A stretch of DNA of 64,000 bases from Pseudomonas sp. L5B5 (GTDB lineage Bacteria; Pseudomonadota; Gammaproteobacteria; Pseudomonadales; Pseudomonadaceae). The stretch spans positions 1,612,001 through 1,676,000 of the forward strand of contig NZ_CP084742.1 in assembly GCF_020520285.1 (NCBI RefSeq), given 5' to 3'. The translations under genes were made by a program, and so were the position numbers. How positions within the stretch are numbered: position 1 is the stretch's first letter; every line of letters begins with the position of its first letter. The notes below the pieces were generated by a model. That model was not told where the DNA came from, did not search any database, and saw nothing but the letters and a program-made list of their open reading frames with translations. This document shows, in pieces, positions 25,555 to 34,533 of this stretch.

Positions 25555-27405
25555 CTAGAAAGCAAAGCACGAACAACCAAACGCTCCCCAGAAGCCCTGG
25601 AAATCACTCACCGGCACCGATGATTGGCGAGCCCGCTCATGACCATGGGCGTGTACCGCACAAGGTCCGTTGCACTGGTGCACCTGATTCTGCAACGGCG
25701 CGCCCGGTTTCCAGTGCCCCGGCACCTTGGCCACTGGCGACCAGTCGGGGGTTACCGGCAAGGCAGGCGGAGCCAGCGTGGCGAAATCGCCAGCGGCGTT
25801 AACCACCTTGCCGCCCACCACGGTCAGCAGGGACTCGATCCACTTGATCGCCTCCTCCTCCACCTGGAAGTAGTCCGCCGACAGGGCCACCAGGTCCGCC
25901 AGTTGCCCGACCTTGATCTGGCCCTTCTTGCCCTGCTCCGAAGAGAACCAGGCGCTGCCGTGGGTGTAGAGCTCCAGCGCGGTGTCGCGGTCCAGGCCCT
26001 GGGGGTACAACGCCAGGCCGCCTACCGTCCTGCCGCTGACCATCCAGTACAGCGAGGTCCAGGGGTTGTAGCTCGAGACACGGGTGGCGTCGGTGCCGGC
26101 CCCTACCGGAATGCCTTCGGCGAGCATGCGCTGGATCGGCGGGGTCATCTCGGCCGCCTTGGCGCCGTAACGGTCGACGAAATACTCGCCCTGGAAGGCC
26201 ATGCGGTCCTGGATCGCGATGCCACCGCCCAGGGCCCGGACCCGCTCGATGTTTCTCGGGCTGATGGTCTCCGCGTGGTCGAAGAACCACGGCAGGCCGT
26301 TGAAGGGAATGTCGCGATCGACCTTTTCGAACACCTCGAGCATGCGCGAGATGGATTCGTCGTAGGTGGCGTGCAGGCGGAACGGCCAGCGCTGCTCCAC
26401 CAGGTGGCGGACCACTGGTTCCAACTCCTGCTCCATGGCCTGCGGCAGATCGGGACGCGGTTCGAGGAAGTCCTCGAAATCGGCGGCGGAGAACACCAGC
26501 ATCTCCCCTGCTCCGTTGTGCCGCAGGAAATCGTCGCCCTGGCCGTAGCGCACGCTGGCGGTCCAGTTCCTGAAGTCGATCAGTTCCTCCTTGGGTTTCT
26601 GGGTGAACAGGTTGTAGGCGATGCGCACGGTCAGTTGCTGCTTGGCCGCCAACTCGTTGATGACCTGGTAGTCGTCCGGGTAGTTCTGGAAGCCACCACC
26701 GGCATCAATGGCACTGGTGACGCCAAGGCGATTGAGCTCGCGCATGAACTGGCGGGTGGAGTTGACCTGGTATTCCAGGGGCAACCTGGGCCCCTTGGCC
26801 AGGGTCGCATACAGAATCATCGCGTTGGGCCGAGCGATCAGCATGCCGGTGGGATTGCCATTGCCATCGCGGACGATCTCGCCCCCCGGTGGATTCGGCG
26901 TATTGCGGTCGTACCCCACCACCCGCAGCGCGGCCCGATTGAGCAAGGCACGGTCATACAGGTGCAGGACGAACACCGGGGTATCCGGCGCCGCCTGGTT
27001 CAGTTCCTCCAGGGTTGGCATGCGCTTCTCGGCGAACTGGAATTCGTTCCAGCCGCCCACGACTCGTACCCATTGCGGCGCCGGGGTGCGCAGGGCCTGT
27101 TCCTTGAGCAGGCGCAGGGCATCCGCCAGCGACGGCACGCCTTCCCAACGCAACTCAAGGTTGTAGTTGAGGCCGCCACGGATCAGGTGCAGATGCGAGT
27201 CGTTGAGCCCGGGGATCACCGTGCGCCCCATAAGGTCGATGACCTGGGTGGCGGTACCGCGCAGGGCCATGGCCTGGGCATCGTTGCCCACGGCGATGAA
27301 GCGCCCGTCCTTGATCGCCACCGCGCTGGCCCGGGGCTTGGCCCGGTCCACGGTGTGCAAGCGGCCATTGAACAGAATCAGATCGGCAATTGCATCGGGT
27401 TTCAT
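25555..27405 (-). CDS. YtcJ-like amidohydrolase
   Basis: A 616-residue metal-dependent hydrolase of the amidohydrolase_3/YtcJ group. The N-terminal strand ADLILFNGRLHTVD and the metal-site helix VIPGLNDSHLHLIRGG (D-S-H-x-H) are typical, as is the C-terminal GQLADLVALSADYF. The extreme C-terminus (GAFGCSCFAF) carries an unusual cysteine-rich end. Substrate unknown; members hydrolyse amides or cyclic ureas. The ATG at 27405 follows TTGGAGC. It lies 31 bases behind the monooxygenase gene and should share its transcript, facing a divergent LysR gene. Confidence 0.85.
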   Translation of the reverse strand: MKPDAIADLILFNGRLHTVDRAKPRASAVAIKDGRFIAVGNDAQAMALRGTATQVIDLMGRTVIPGLNDSHLHLIRGGLNYNLELRWEGVPSLADALRLLKEQALRTPAPQWVRVVGGWNEFQFAEKRMPTLEELNQAAPDTPVFVLHLYDRALLNRAALRVVGYDRNTPNPPGGEIVRDGNGNPTGMLIARPNAMILYATLAKGPRLPLEYQVNSTRQFMRELNRLGVTSAIDAGGGFQNYPDDYQVINELAAKQQLTVRIAYNLFTQKPKEELIDFRNWTASVRYGQGDDFLRHNGAGEMLVFSAADFEDFLEPRPDLPQAMEQELEPVVRHLVEQRWPFRLHATYDESISRMLEVFEKVDRDIPFNGLPWFFDHAETISPRNIERVRALGGGIAIQDRMAFQGEYFVDRYGAKAAEMTPPIQRMLAEGIPVGAGTDATRVSSYNPWTSLYWMVSGRTVGGLALYPQGLDRDTALELYTHGSAWFSSEQGKKGQIKVGQLADLVALSADYFQVEEEAIKWIESLLTVVGGKVVNAAGDFATLAPPALPVTPDWSPVAKVPGHWKPGAPLQNQVHQCNGPCAVHAHGHERARQSSVPVSDFQGFWGAFGCSCFAF

Positions 27406-27436
27406 GGCATTGCTCCAAATGAAGATCGGGAAGGAA

Positions 27437-28015
27437 TCAGCCCGCACTGCGCGGTTGCAGCCAGCGGCTGAACAGGCGAGTGACCCGGGGCATGAAAACG
27501 TAGACCACCAGCAGCACGATGCTCAGGGTGATCAGCACATTGGCCTGCACATAACCGCCGAGCCAGGGCAATTGGGCAAACAGCGGTTTCCACAACTGCG
27601 GCACCAGGAAGCTCAGCGGCAGGATCACCAAAAAAGTCACGCAGGCTTGTTTCCAGCGGGGCGGTGGAGTGGGTGCGCTGCTGTCCTGGGGGGTAAACCA
27701 GAATTCGCGTTCGACGTTGACTTCGGTCTGGTCCCCATCAGCCAGCAGATGCCGGGCCTGCTCTACCAATTGCCGGCGGTCGGCAGAATCCAGCCAGTGC
27801 TGCAGCTGCTCGGTACTGGCAAAGCGCAGCACGCTGGTGAACAGTCCTAGACCACCGCTGTGGCCACGCACCACGTCGATTCCCAGGTGCCCGGGGTAGC
27901 TGCGGGCCTTGGCGATGATCTGCCGCAACCAGGTTTCATAGGCCTGATCCTGGCCCTTCTTGACCCGGTGGCGCACCAGCAAGGTCACCACGCCGTCAGT
28001 GATTTCGATGTTCAT
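27437..28015 (-). CDS. Antibiotic biosynthesis monooxygenase (ABM) domain membrane protein
   Basis: A 192-residue protein. Residues 1-100 form a dimeric alpha-beta-barrel ABM domain (VTLLVRHRVKKGQDQAYETWLRQII and the R-G-H-S-G-G-L-G-L-F-T region). The C-terminal half has two membrane segments (about 120-140 and 150-172), so the domain is tethered to the inner membrane. ABM domains are small cofactor-free oxygenases or stress proteins. GGAG ribosome site before the ATG at 28015. Second gene of the operon that runs into the amidohydrolase. Confidence 0.83.
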   Translation of the reverse strand: MNIEITDGVVTLLVRHRVKKGQDQAYETWLRQIIAKARSYPGHLGIDVVRGHSGGLGLFTSVLRFASTEQLQHWLDSADRRQLVEQARHLLADGDQTEVNVEREFWFTPQDSSAPTPPPRWKQACVTFLVILPLSFLVPQLWKPLFAQLPWLGGYVQANVLITLSIVLLVVYVFMPRVTRLFSRWLQPRSAG

Positions 28016-28085
28016 GTTTGACTCCGTACTGCCAGGAAGATCAGAGCCCCGCGAAGGGCATGCCGTTGCAGGGGGCACAGGCGGC

Positions 28086-28300
28086 CTAGGGGACCCTTGG
28101 AGGTTCCGAAGCCCGGGGTGCCGGTACTCGAGCCGGCTGTTGCCAGGTCACCGATACCGCGCCGGCCTGGAACAGGGGAAGCTCGTCAGGTTGCAGATCC
28201 TTGCCGTCCTGGCCAGGGCCACGGTGTCGCTCTTCAAAGGTGGATGATTGAGCGGGATGAGCGCGCGGTCGTTGAGAGGTAGGGATTCGAGCATGGACAT
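28086..28300 (-). pseudogene. Frameshifted small gene at the head of the amidohydrolase operon
   Basis: From ATG 28300, with an AAGGAA ribosome site, a frame reads MSMLESLPLNDRALIPLNHP and on to ALARTA, then enters an arginine/cysteine-rich stretch and stops. A +1 shift near 28204-28212 gives a natural-looking continuation (DGKDLQPDELPLFQAGAV, VSVTWQQPARVP) to a TAG at 28086. The two halves together look like one protein of about 71 residues that has lost or gained a base. Family unknown. It would be the first gene of the operon with the ABM and amidohydrolase genes. Confidence 0.55.
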
Positions 28301-28414
28301 GACGCATTCCTTTTGCAGTCGGGCTGGGGGGCGAACATGACCGGATGATGGCGCTGGATGCGTCCTGAATAACCGGCCTGGCGGCTAATCTAGGTGCTGG
28401 CCGTAGCAGGAACA

Positions 28415-28433
28415 ATTCCCTAAAATCGGGAAT
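28415..28433. promoter_or_regulatory. Candidate LysR operator
   Basis: Inverted repeat ATTCCC-7-GGGAAT lies 26 bases before the LysR start codon, in the space shared with the divergent operon. It fits the LysR T-N11-A box style. Regulation of both sides by the neighbouring LysR protein is inferred. Confidence 0.55.
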
Positions 28434-28458
28434 CATTGATTCCAGATCAGGGACAATC

Positions 28459-29352
28459 ATGGACCGTATCGAATGCATGCGCGCCTTCGTCGTCACCGTC
28501 GACGAGAACGGTTTTGCCGCCGCGGCTCGCACGATGGAAGTGCCTCGGTCCAAGGTCAGCAAGCAGATCCAGGCCCTGGAAGAAGCCCTCGGCGTGCAAC
28601 TGCTACAACGCACGACTCGTAGCCTGCACCTGACCGAAGCCGGTGCCGAATACTACGAATCCGCCCGCGAGGTGCTGGCGGCGGTGGACGAGGCCGAACA
28701 GCGGGCCCGGGATGGCCGTGCCGAGTTGCGCGGTGTACTGCGGGTCAACGCGCCGATGTCCTTCGGCCTGCGTCGGCTCGGACCGCTGGTGCCGCTGTTC
28801 CATGAACTGCATCCGCTGATCGAGCTGCAGCTGGTGCTCAGCGACCAGCAAGTGGACCCGGTACGCGGCGGCTTCGACGTGACACTGCGGATCGCCAGCC
28901 TGGCGGACTCGTCCATGGTGGCCCGGCAACTGGCGCCGGCGCCACGGATCATGGTCGCCTCCCCTGGCTACCTCCAGCGTGCAGGCATGCCCGGCCAGCC
29001 CAGGGACCTGAGCAGTCATCAGTTCCTCAACTACGGCTATCTGCAAAGTGGCGTCAGCCTGCAATTGAGCAACGGCAGCGACACCCAGCGGGTGCACGTG
29101 ACCGGGCCCCTGCATGCCAACAATGGCGACCTGCTGGCCCAGGCCGCCGAGGCCGGAATGGGCATCGCCCTGTTGCCGGACTTCATCGTCGAGGAGGCCC
29201 TCGCCGCAGGACGCCTGGAGCCGGTACTGTGCCAGTGGCAGGCGCCTCCCATCAGCATCAACGTGGTCTACCCCTCGGCCCGGCGAGTGCCGCAGAAGAC
29301 CCGGGTGTTCATCGATTTCCTGGTGAGCCGGCTGGCAACCGCCAGTCCCTGA
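28459..29352 (+). CDS. LysR family transcriptional regulator
   Basis: A 297-residue regulator with the N-terminal winged helix (ENGFAAAARTMEVPRSKVSK is the helix-turn-helix) and an effector domain of the CrgA/AaeR-like subgroup (RGVLRVNAPMSFGLRRLGPL, typical for that group). The ATG follows CAGGGACAATC. It is divergent from the amidohydrolase/monooxygenase operon and probably controls it. Confidence 0.88.
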   Translation: MDRIECMRAFVVTVDENGFAAAARTMEVPRSKVSKQIQALEEALGVQLLQRTTRSLHLTEAGAEYYESAREVLAAVDEAEQRARDGRAELRGVLRVNAPMSFGLRRLGPLVPLFHELHPLIELQLVLSDQQVDPVRGGFDVTLRIASLADSSMVARQLAPAPRIMVASPGYLQRAGMPGQPRDLSSHQFLNYGYLQSGVSLQLSNGSDTQRVHVTGPLHANNGDLLAQAAEAGMGIALLPDFIVEEALAAGRLEPVLCQWQAPPISINVVYPSARRVPQKTRVFIDFLVSRLATASP

Positions 29353-29417
29353 ACAGCAGCACCGCAATGAACGCTCTCCTACACTCACAAGAGGCACTGT
29401 TCCTTGCGCGGTCGATC

Positions 29418-30077
29418 ATGAACATCTCTCCCCGGCTGGCCGTCTCCAGCCTGCTCGGCGCCCTGGCCTACCTTGGCCTGGCGATCTGGGGACGCGGCGG
29501 CTTCGCGGCGTTCTTCGGCCACCCGGCCTTGATCCTGGTCGCCCTGGCCACGCTGCTGATGGTGGTGGCCTCGCTGTACACCCAGGTCAACCTCAGCAGC
29601 GGCGACCAGGAGGACCGGGGCAATCGCTGGGTGTTGCCGGTGTTCGGCGTAATCGGCCTGGCGAGCGGATTCCTGCCGGCCTACTGCGATCGCCTGGACG
29701 TCTGGACCTTCGGCGGCGAAGGCCTGCGCTGGCTGGGTGCGCTGCTGTTCGCGGCCGGTGGCGCGCTGCGCCTGTGGCCGGTGTTCATCCTGGGCCGGCG
29801 CTTCAGCGGGTTGGTGGCGATCCAGCCGGGCCACAGACTGGTCACCGATGGCCTGTATCGCCACCTGCGCAACCCCAGCTATCTCGGTTTGCTGGTCAAC
29901 GCGGTGGGCTGGGCGCTGGCCTTTCGCTCCGGGCTGGGCCTGCTGCTGGCGGCCCTGACCCTGGTGCCGCTGATTGCCCGGATCCATGCCGAGGAAGCCT
30001 TGCTCCGCAAGCATTTCGGCAAGCCCTACGAGGATTACTGTGCCCGCAGCTGGCGCCTGCTGCCCGGGGTCTACTGA
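29418..30077 (+). CDS. Isoprenylcysteine carboxyl methyltransferase-like membrane protein
   Basis: A 219-residue protein with about five membrane segments. It carries the ICMT/PEMT signature near the end: HRLVTDGLYRHLRNPSYLG and ARIHAEEALLRKHFGKPYEDYC. Bacterial members are predicted SAM-dependent methyltransferases of unknown substrate. The start is uncertain: ATG 29418 is preferred for a typical membrane N-terminus, while ATG 29367 would add 17 residues. Neither has a strong ribosome site. It directly follows the LysR gene. Confidence 0.78.
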   Translation: MNISPRLAVSSLLGALAYLGLAIWGRGGFAAFFGHPALILVALATLLMVVASLYTQVNLSSGDQEDRGNRWVLPVFGVIGLASGFLPAYCDRLDVWTFGGEGLRWLGALLFAAGGALRLWPVFILGRRFSGLVAIQPGHRLVTDGLYRHLRNPSYLGLLVNAVGWALAFRSGLGLLLAALTLVPLIARIHAEEALLRKHFGKPYEDYCARSWRLLPGVY

Positions 30078-30706
30078 CGCCCTGTAAAAAAATCAGACAG
30101 CTTCGCCAGTCCAAAGGCGCCGCTCTAGCCCGGCAATTTGCGCCTGGTCTCCAACGGTTTTCCTGGGCCAGGCACCTTTACCACCCCCTTACATTGGCTG
30201 GCGGATTCTTGCAGTATGGCTTCGCCCCGGGGCTTGCGGCCCCCACGGCGCCCGGTCCACACGAAGAATAATCACAGCGAACTCGACAGCGAGATCACCC
30301 GGCCGATGTCCCTCCTGAACCCGTGCCACGGATTCGCCAGACCCGCCACCACGGCTTGCAGCCGGGGCCGTGCGAGTGTCGGCGGCGCACGAGGATCGCT
30401 GTCCACTCGCTCACGTCCATTGCCCGCCCAATGCCCTCATGAGGTCCATGGGGATCGCGCCGTCGTCATCGGTTATTACCTGCTGGACAGGGCTTGCCCA
30501 TGAAACTCCTGGTCAACCTGCCCATGGCCCTGTGCCGCTCCCGCCTGCGCCACTCCTCACGCCCTCCGGATCACTCGCTCCCGGCCTGATCGCGCACTGC
30601 GCGCGCCACGCCCCAGATCTGCCTTGTGCCCCTGCGAACGCCCGTGCGTGGTGTCGTCGCAGGACCTGAAGACCTGTGCGCCCTGACGGCGCAAGCGAGA
30701 ACGACA
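30078..30706. other. 629-bp spacer, probably the polyamine-gene leader
   Basis: GC-rich and without a supported gene. Open frames at 30138-30503 and 30370-30669 have arginine/proline-rich compositions typical of noise. No strong terminator follows the methyltransferase gene, though an A-run occurs near 30086. The right end must hold the promoter of the gamma-glutamylpolyamine synthetase gene, but I could not define it. Confidence 0.4.
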
Positions 30707-32071
30707 ATGAATTTTGCCGCCCCCGAAGAGGCCCGTGACTTCCTGGCCGCCAACCCCGATATCGACATGATCGAGCTGTTCATCCTCGACGCCAACGGCG
30801 TGCCCCGAGGCAAGCTGCTGCACCGCGAGGAACTGCTGACGGTGTACGAAAGCGGCCGGCCATTGCCCAGCACCATCCTCGGCCTGACCCTCAATGGCGA
30901 CGACGTGGAGAATTCCGGGCTGGTGTGGGACGTGGGTGACATCGACTGCCGCGCCTATCCCCTGGCCGGCAGCCTGGTACGCCTGCCCTGGCGGCAGATC
31001 CCCACTGCCGCGGTGCAGGTCAGCATGCACCCGCAGGAAGGCATGCCCGCCAGCATCGCCGATCCGCGCCATCTGCTGATCAAGATCATCGACCGGCTCA
31101 AGGCCGACGGTTATTACCCGGTAATGGCCTGTGAGCTGGAGTTCTACCTGCTCGACGCCCGGCGCGACGCCGAGGGTCGTCCGCAACCCGCGCTGGATGC
31201 CGATGGCGGCCGGCCACGCACGACACAAGTCTATGGCTTGCGTGAGCTGGAGCAGATCGAGCCCTTTCTCGCCGACCTCTATGCCGCCTGCAAGCTGCAG
31301 GGCATTCCGGCGCGCACGGCGATTTCCGAGTATGCCCCTGGCCAGGTGGAGATCACCCTGGAGCATGGCGATGCCCTCCAGGCCATGGACCAGGCCGTGC
31401 GCTACAAACGCCTGGTCAAGGCCGTGGCCCACAAGCACGGGATGCAGGCCACCTTCATGGCCAAGCCTTTCGACCACCTGGCCGGCACCGGCATGCACAT
31501 GCACGTGAGCGTCGCCAATGCCGACGGCCACAACCTGTTCGCGACCCAGGACCCGGCCGGTACCCCACTGCTGCGCCACGCGGTAGGCGGCATGCTCGCC
31601 TCACTGCTGGACAGCCTGCTGCTGTTCTGCCCCAACGCCAACTCCTACCGACGCTTCCAGGCCAACAGCTATGCACCGCTGGCCCCGACGTGGGGCGTCG
31701 ACAACCGCACCGTGAGCCTGCGGGTGCCGGGCGGCCCGGCCAACAGCCGGCACATCGAGCATCGTATCTGCGGCGCCGACGCCAACCCCTACCTGGCCGC
31801 CGCCGCGATCCTCGCCGCTGTCCACCGGGGCCTGCGCAAACAACTCGATCCGGGCGCCCCGGTCCAGGGCAACGGTTATGCCCAGGCCAAGGAGCTGCTG
31901 CCCACCGACTGGCTGACCTCCCTCGCCGCCCTGGAGCGATCGACCTGGGCTCGCGAAGCCCTGGGCAGCGAGTTTCTCGGCGTGTACCTGGCGGTCAAGC
32001 GTGCCGAGTACCGCCAGTTCATGGCCGAAGTCGGCGAGCAGGATTGGCGCTGGTACCTGGCCCAGGCCTGA
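30707..32071 (+). CDS. Glutamine synthetase family protein, probable gamma-glutamylpolyamine synthetase
   Basis: A 454-residue GS-fold ligase, ATP-dependent. It has the conserved active-site strands CELEFYLLD and GTGMHMHVS and the phosphate-binding NSYRRF. Its N-terminus and its pairing with a PuuB/PauB-like oxidoreductase place it with PuuA/PauA enzymes, which attach glutamate to putrescine or other polyamines, rather than with nitrogen-assimilating GlnA; it also lacks the GlnA adenylylation loop as far as I can see. The ATG at 30707 is 78 bases before the oxidoreductase on the same transcript. Confidence 0.83.
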   Translation: MNFAAPEEARDFLAANPDIDMIELFILDANGVPRGKLLHREELLTVYESGRPLPSTILGLTLNGDDVENSGLVWDVGDIDCRAYPLAGSLVRLPWRQIPTAAVQVSMHPQEGMPASIADPRHLLIKIIDRLKADGYYPVMACELEFYLLDARRDAEGRPQPALDADGGRPRTTQVYGLRELEQIEPFLADLYAACKLQGIPARTAISEYAPGQVEITLEHGDALQAMDQAVRYKRLVKAVAHKHGMQATFMAKPFDHLAGTGMHMHVSVANADGHNLFATQDPAGTPLLRHAVGGMLASLLDSLLLFCPNANSYRRFQANSYAPLAPTWGVDNRTVSLRVPGGPANSRHIEHRICGADANPYLAAAAILAAVHRGLRKQLDPGAPVQGNGYAQAKELLPTDWLTSLAALERSTWAREALGSEFLGVYLAVKRAEYRQFMAEVGEQDWRWYLAQA

Positions 32072-32149
32072 GGCCCCTGCTGGCAACCCGACGTGCTGGC
32101 CGCTGCCTGCAAGCAGCGGTCCGGTTCACTCTTTTGCGAGGATTTCCCC

Positions 32150-33463
32150 ATGAGCGCCGCCTTCGATCCGCGGACCCCGGCAGCCGAACGCTGCCCCAGC
32201 TACTACAGCGCCACCCTGAACCAGGAAACCCAGTACCCGACCCTGCAGGGCACCCATCAAGTGGATGTGGTGATCATCGGCGGTGGTTTTACCGGCGTCG
32301 CCAGTGCCGTGGAACTGGCCGAGCGTGGCCTCAAGGTGGCCATCGTCGAGAGCCACAAGATCGGTTGGGGCGCCAGCGGACGCAACGGTGGCCAGGTCAC
32401 CGGCAGCCTGTCCGGCGATGCTGCCATGCGCCAGCAGATGCGCCGCAGCCTGGGCAATGAAGTGGAGGACTTCATCTGGCACCTGCGCTGGCGCGGGCAC
32501 CAGATCATTCGCCAGCGGGTGGAGAAATACGCCATCGCCTGCGACCTCAAGCATGGTCATCTGCACGCGGCCTACAAGCCCGGGCACCTGGCCGAGTTGC
32601 GCGCATCCTACGATGAAGCCGTCGAGCGCGGCATGGGCGACGAGGTCAGCCTGCTGGACCGGGATCAGGTCCGCGGCCTGCTGGAAAGCGACCTGTACCA
32701 CGGCGCGATCAAGAACACCCGCAACCTGCACCTGCACCCGTTGAACCTGTGCATCGGCGAAGCCCGCGCCGCCGAAAGCCTCGGTGCACTGATCTTCGAA
32801 CACAGCCCGGTGCTCGAGATCGTCCATGGCCCGCAGCCGGCAGTGGTCACCGCCCAGGGTCGTATCGAGGCTCGCCAGGTCCTGCTGGCCGGCGACGTCT
32901 ACCACAAACTCGAACCCAAGCAACTCAAGGGCAAGATCTTCCCGGCCATGGGCGGCATCGTCACCACCGAGCCCCTGGGCGAGCTGGCCAGGCGCCTGAA
33001 CCCCGAGGACCTGGCCGTGTACGACTGCCGCTTCGTGCTCGACTACTACCGCATGACTGCCGATGGGCGCTTGCTGTTCGGTGGCGGCGCCAACTACAGC
33101 GGCAAGGACTCTCGGGATATCGCCGGTGAGCTGCGCCCCTGCATCGAGCGCACCTTCCCGGCGCTCAAGGGCGTGGGCATCGACTTCCAGTGGAGCTGCG
33201 CCATGGGCATCGTGATCAACCGCATCCCGCAGCTGGGCAAGCTCTCGGACAACGTCTGGTATTGCCAGGGCTACTCCGGGCATGGCGTGGCCACCAGCCA
33301 CATCATGGGCGAGATCATGGCCGAGGCCCTGACCGGCCACCTGGGCCGCTACGACACCTTCGCCGCCTGCCGGCACATCCGCGTGCCCTTCGGCGACCAG
33401 TTGGGCAACCCGATGCTGGCCGCCGGCATGTGGTACTACCAGATGCTGGAAAAACTGCGCTGA
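32150..33463 (+). CDS. FAD-dependent gamma-glutamylpolyamine oxidoreductase (PuuB/PauB-like)
   Basis: A 437-residue DAO-family flavoenzyme. The dinucleotide-binding motif VVIIGGGFTGVASAVELAERG starts at about residue 38 and the WGASGRNGGQVTGSL segment is characteristic of PuuB-type enzymes. The C-terminal flavin contact WYCQGYSGHGVATSHIMGE is also present. It likely oxidises gamma-glutamylputrescine to the aldehyde with release of hydrogen peroxide and ammonia. A GAGG site precedes the ATG at 32150. Pairs with the upstream ligase gene as a polyamine degradation unit. Confidence 0.87.
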   Translation: MSAAFDPRTPAAERCPSYYSATLNQETQYPTLQGTHQVDVVIIGGGFTGVASAVELAERGLKVAIVESHKIGWGASGRNGGQVTGSLSGDAAMRQQMRRSLGNEVEDFIWHLRWRGHQIIRQRVEKYAIACDLKHGHLHAAYKPGHLAELRASYDEAVERGMGDEVSLLDRDQVRGLLESDLYHGAIKNTRNLHLHPLNLCIGEARAAESLGALIFEHSPVLEIVHGPQPAVVTAQGRIEARQVLLAGDVYHKLEPKQLKGKIFPAMGGIVTTEPLGELARRLNPEDLAVYDCRFVLDYYRMTADGRLLFGGGANYSGKDSRDIAGELRPCIERTFPALKGVGIDFQWSCAMGIVINRIPQLGKLSDNVWYCQGYSGHGVATSHIMGEIMAEALTGHLGRYDTFAACRHIRVPFGDQLGNPMLAAGMWYYQMLEKLR

Positions 33464-33535
33464 GCCGCGCTGTAGGGCGTGCTAGATTCGCCTTCCAGCC
33501 AAGACCGGCACAATCCCGGATACAGGAAGACTTGC

Positions 33536-33922
33536 ATGAGCACAGTGATGTACCAGGGCGGCTGCCTGTGCGGGCAGATTCGCTTCGAAGCCCGGGGGCC
33601 TGCCGCCAATCCCCATACCTGCTCGTGCAAGCTGTGCCAGCGCCACAGCGGCGCCCTGACCCTGGCCTGGGTCGAGTTCCCCCGCGAGCGGGTGAGCTGG
33701 ACCGGACCAGGCGGTGCCCCGGCCACCTTCAGGTCGTCGGACTATTCCAGCCGGGCGTTCTGTTCCCAGTGCGGCAGCTCCCTGGGCGCCATCGATGATG
33801 AACCCACGGTCGCCTTGCTGCTGGGGACGTTCGACAGCAACAACCGCAAGGCGCTGATGCCCACCCACCACTCCTACAAGAGCCGGCGACCACGCTGGTG
33901 GCACGCTGGAGAAGCACCATGA
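33536..33922 (+). CDS. GFA (glutathione-dependent formaldehyde-activating/CENP-V) family protein
   Basis: A 128-residue zinc-binding protein. Zinc ligands are visible as GGCLCGQIRFEA, SCKLCQRHSG and CSQCGSSLG, the cysteine pattern of the Mss4-like GFA fold. The biochemical role of most members is unproven; they are proposed to handle glutathione-bound aldehydes. AGGAAG site before ATG 33536. Its stop overlaps the next gene by four bases (ATGA), so the two are translationally coupled. Confidence 0.85.
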   Translation: MSTVMYQGGCLCGQIRFEARGPAANPHTCSCKLCQRHSGALTLAWVEFPRERVSWTGPGGAPATFRSSDYSSRAFCSQCGSSLGAIDDEPTVALLLGTFDSNNRKALMPTHHSYKSRRPRWWHAGEAP

Positions 33923-34383
33923 ACCAGGATACCGGCCGCGAAAAACTGGCGACGCATATCTGGACCTGGTACGGCCAGGACCAGTACCGCTGGCTCATCC
34001 TCCTGGGCGAACTGGGGCCGGCCCTGGAGTTCCTGGCCATGGACGCGGAGCAGCAACGGGTGGAGATCGGCTGCTGTGCGGAATGCAACCTGTGGTCCGA
34101 TCAGTTGGATTACCTGGAGCGTTTCGTGCGGGATTTCCCGGCGCGGCTGGACCCGGTCCTGCACCAGCACCTGCAAGCCTTGCTGGAGGCCTGCGAGGGC
34201 CTGAGCCGGGAGGCCTATGGCATTACCCTCGAGGACAACGGCTTCGAACACCGGCAATGGCAGCCATTGCGCCAGGCGGCCCAGCTAGCACTGGAGGACC
34301 TGGGCTGGCCCGAGGCCAGGGAACACATGCCCGAGCTGGTCGCCGATTGCCGTGTGGCCCTGGACAAGTGGCGCGACGGTTGA
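33919..34383 (+). CDS. Conserved hypothetical soluble protein
   Basis: A 154-residue acidic, tryptophan-rich protein without signal or membrane segments. A cysteine pair (IGCCAECNLW) sits near residue 52. I do not recognise the family. It overlaps the GFA gene by four bases and is probably translated together with it. Confidence 0.65.
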   Translation: MNQDTGREKLATHIWTWYGQDQYRWLILLGELGPALEFLAMDAEQQRVEIGCCAECNLWSDQLDYLERFVRDFPARLDPVLHQHLQALLEACEGLSREAYGITLEDNGFEHRQWQPLRQAAQLALEDLGWPEAREHMPELVADCRVALDKWRDG

Positions 34384-34387
34384 AACT

Positions 34388-34533
34388 GCTTCGTGTAGCC
34401 GCTGCCGCAGGCTGCGCATGGCTCGGCACGAGCCACATCTGGCGTATCAGAAACTGGCCTGATGTACCCCATCGCCTGGTTTGGCGGGTGCTGCGCACCC
34501 GTTCGCAGCCTCGCGTGCTCGACAGCGGCTAGA
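34388..34533. repeat. REP pair, second family (copy 1)
   Basis: Starts with a 47-base unit (GCTTCGTGTAGCCGCTGCCG to AGCC, 34388-34434) that matches 61784-61830 at all but two positions. It ends with a related inverted unit (GCAGCCTCGCGTGCTCGACA to GGCTA) at about 34505-34531. The two can form a large imperfect hairpin. The right unit supplies the stop codon of nadE. Confidence 0.7.

Noticed and set aside
30190..30225. Sigma54-like TTGGC and TTGC elements upstream of the gamma-glutamylpolyamine synthetase gene
   Set aside because: The GG to GC spacing does not fit the required -24/-12 spacing.
30138..30503. Plus-strand frame in the leader of the polyamine genes
   Set aside because: Arginine/proline-rich translation and no ribosome site.
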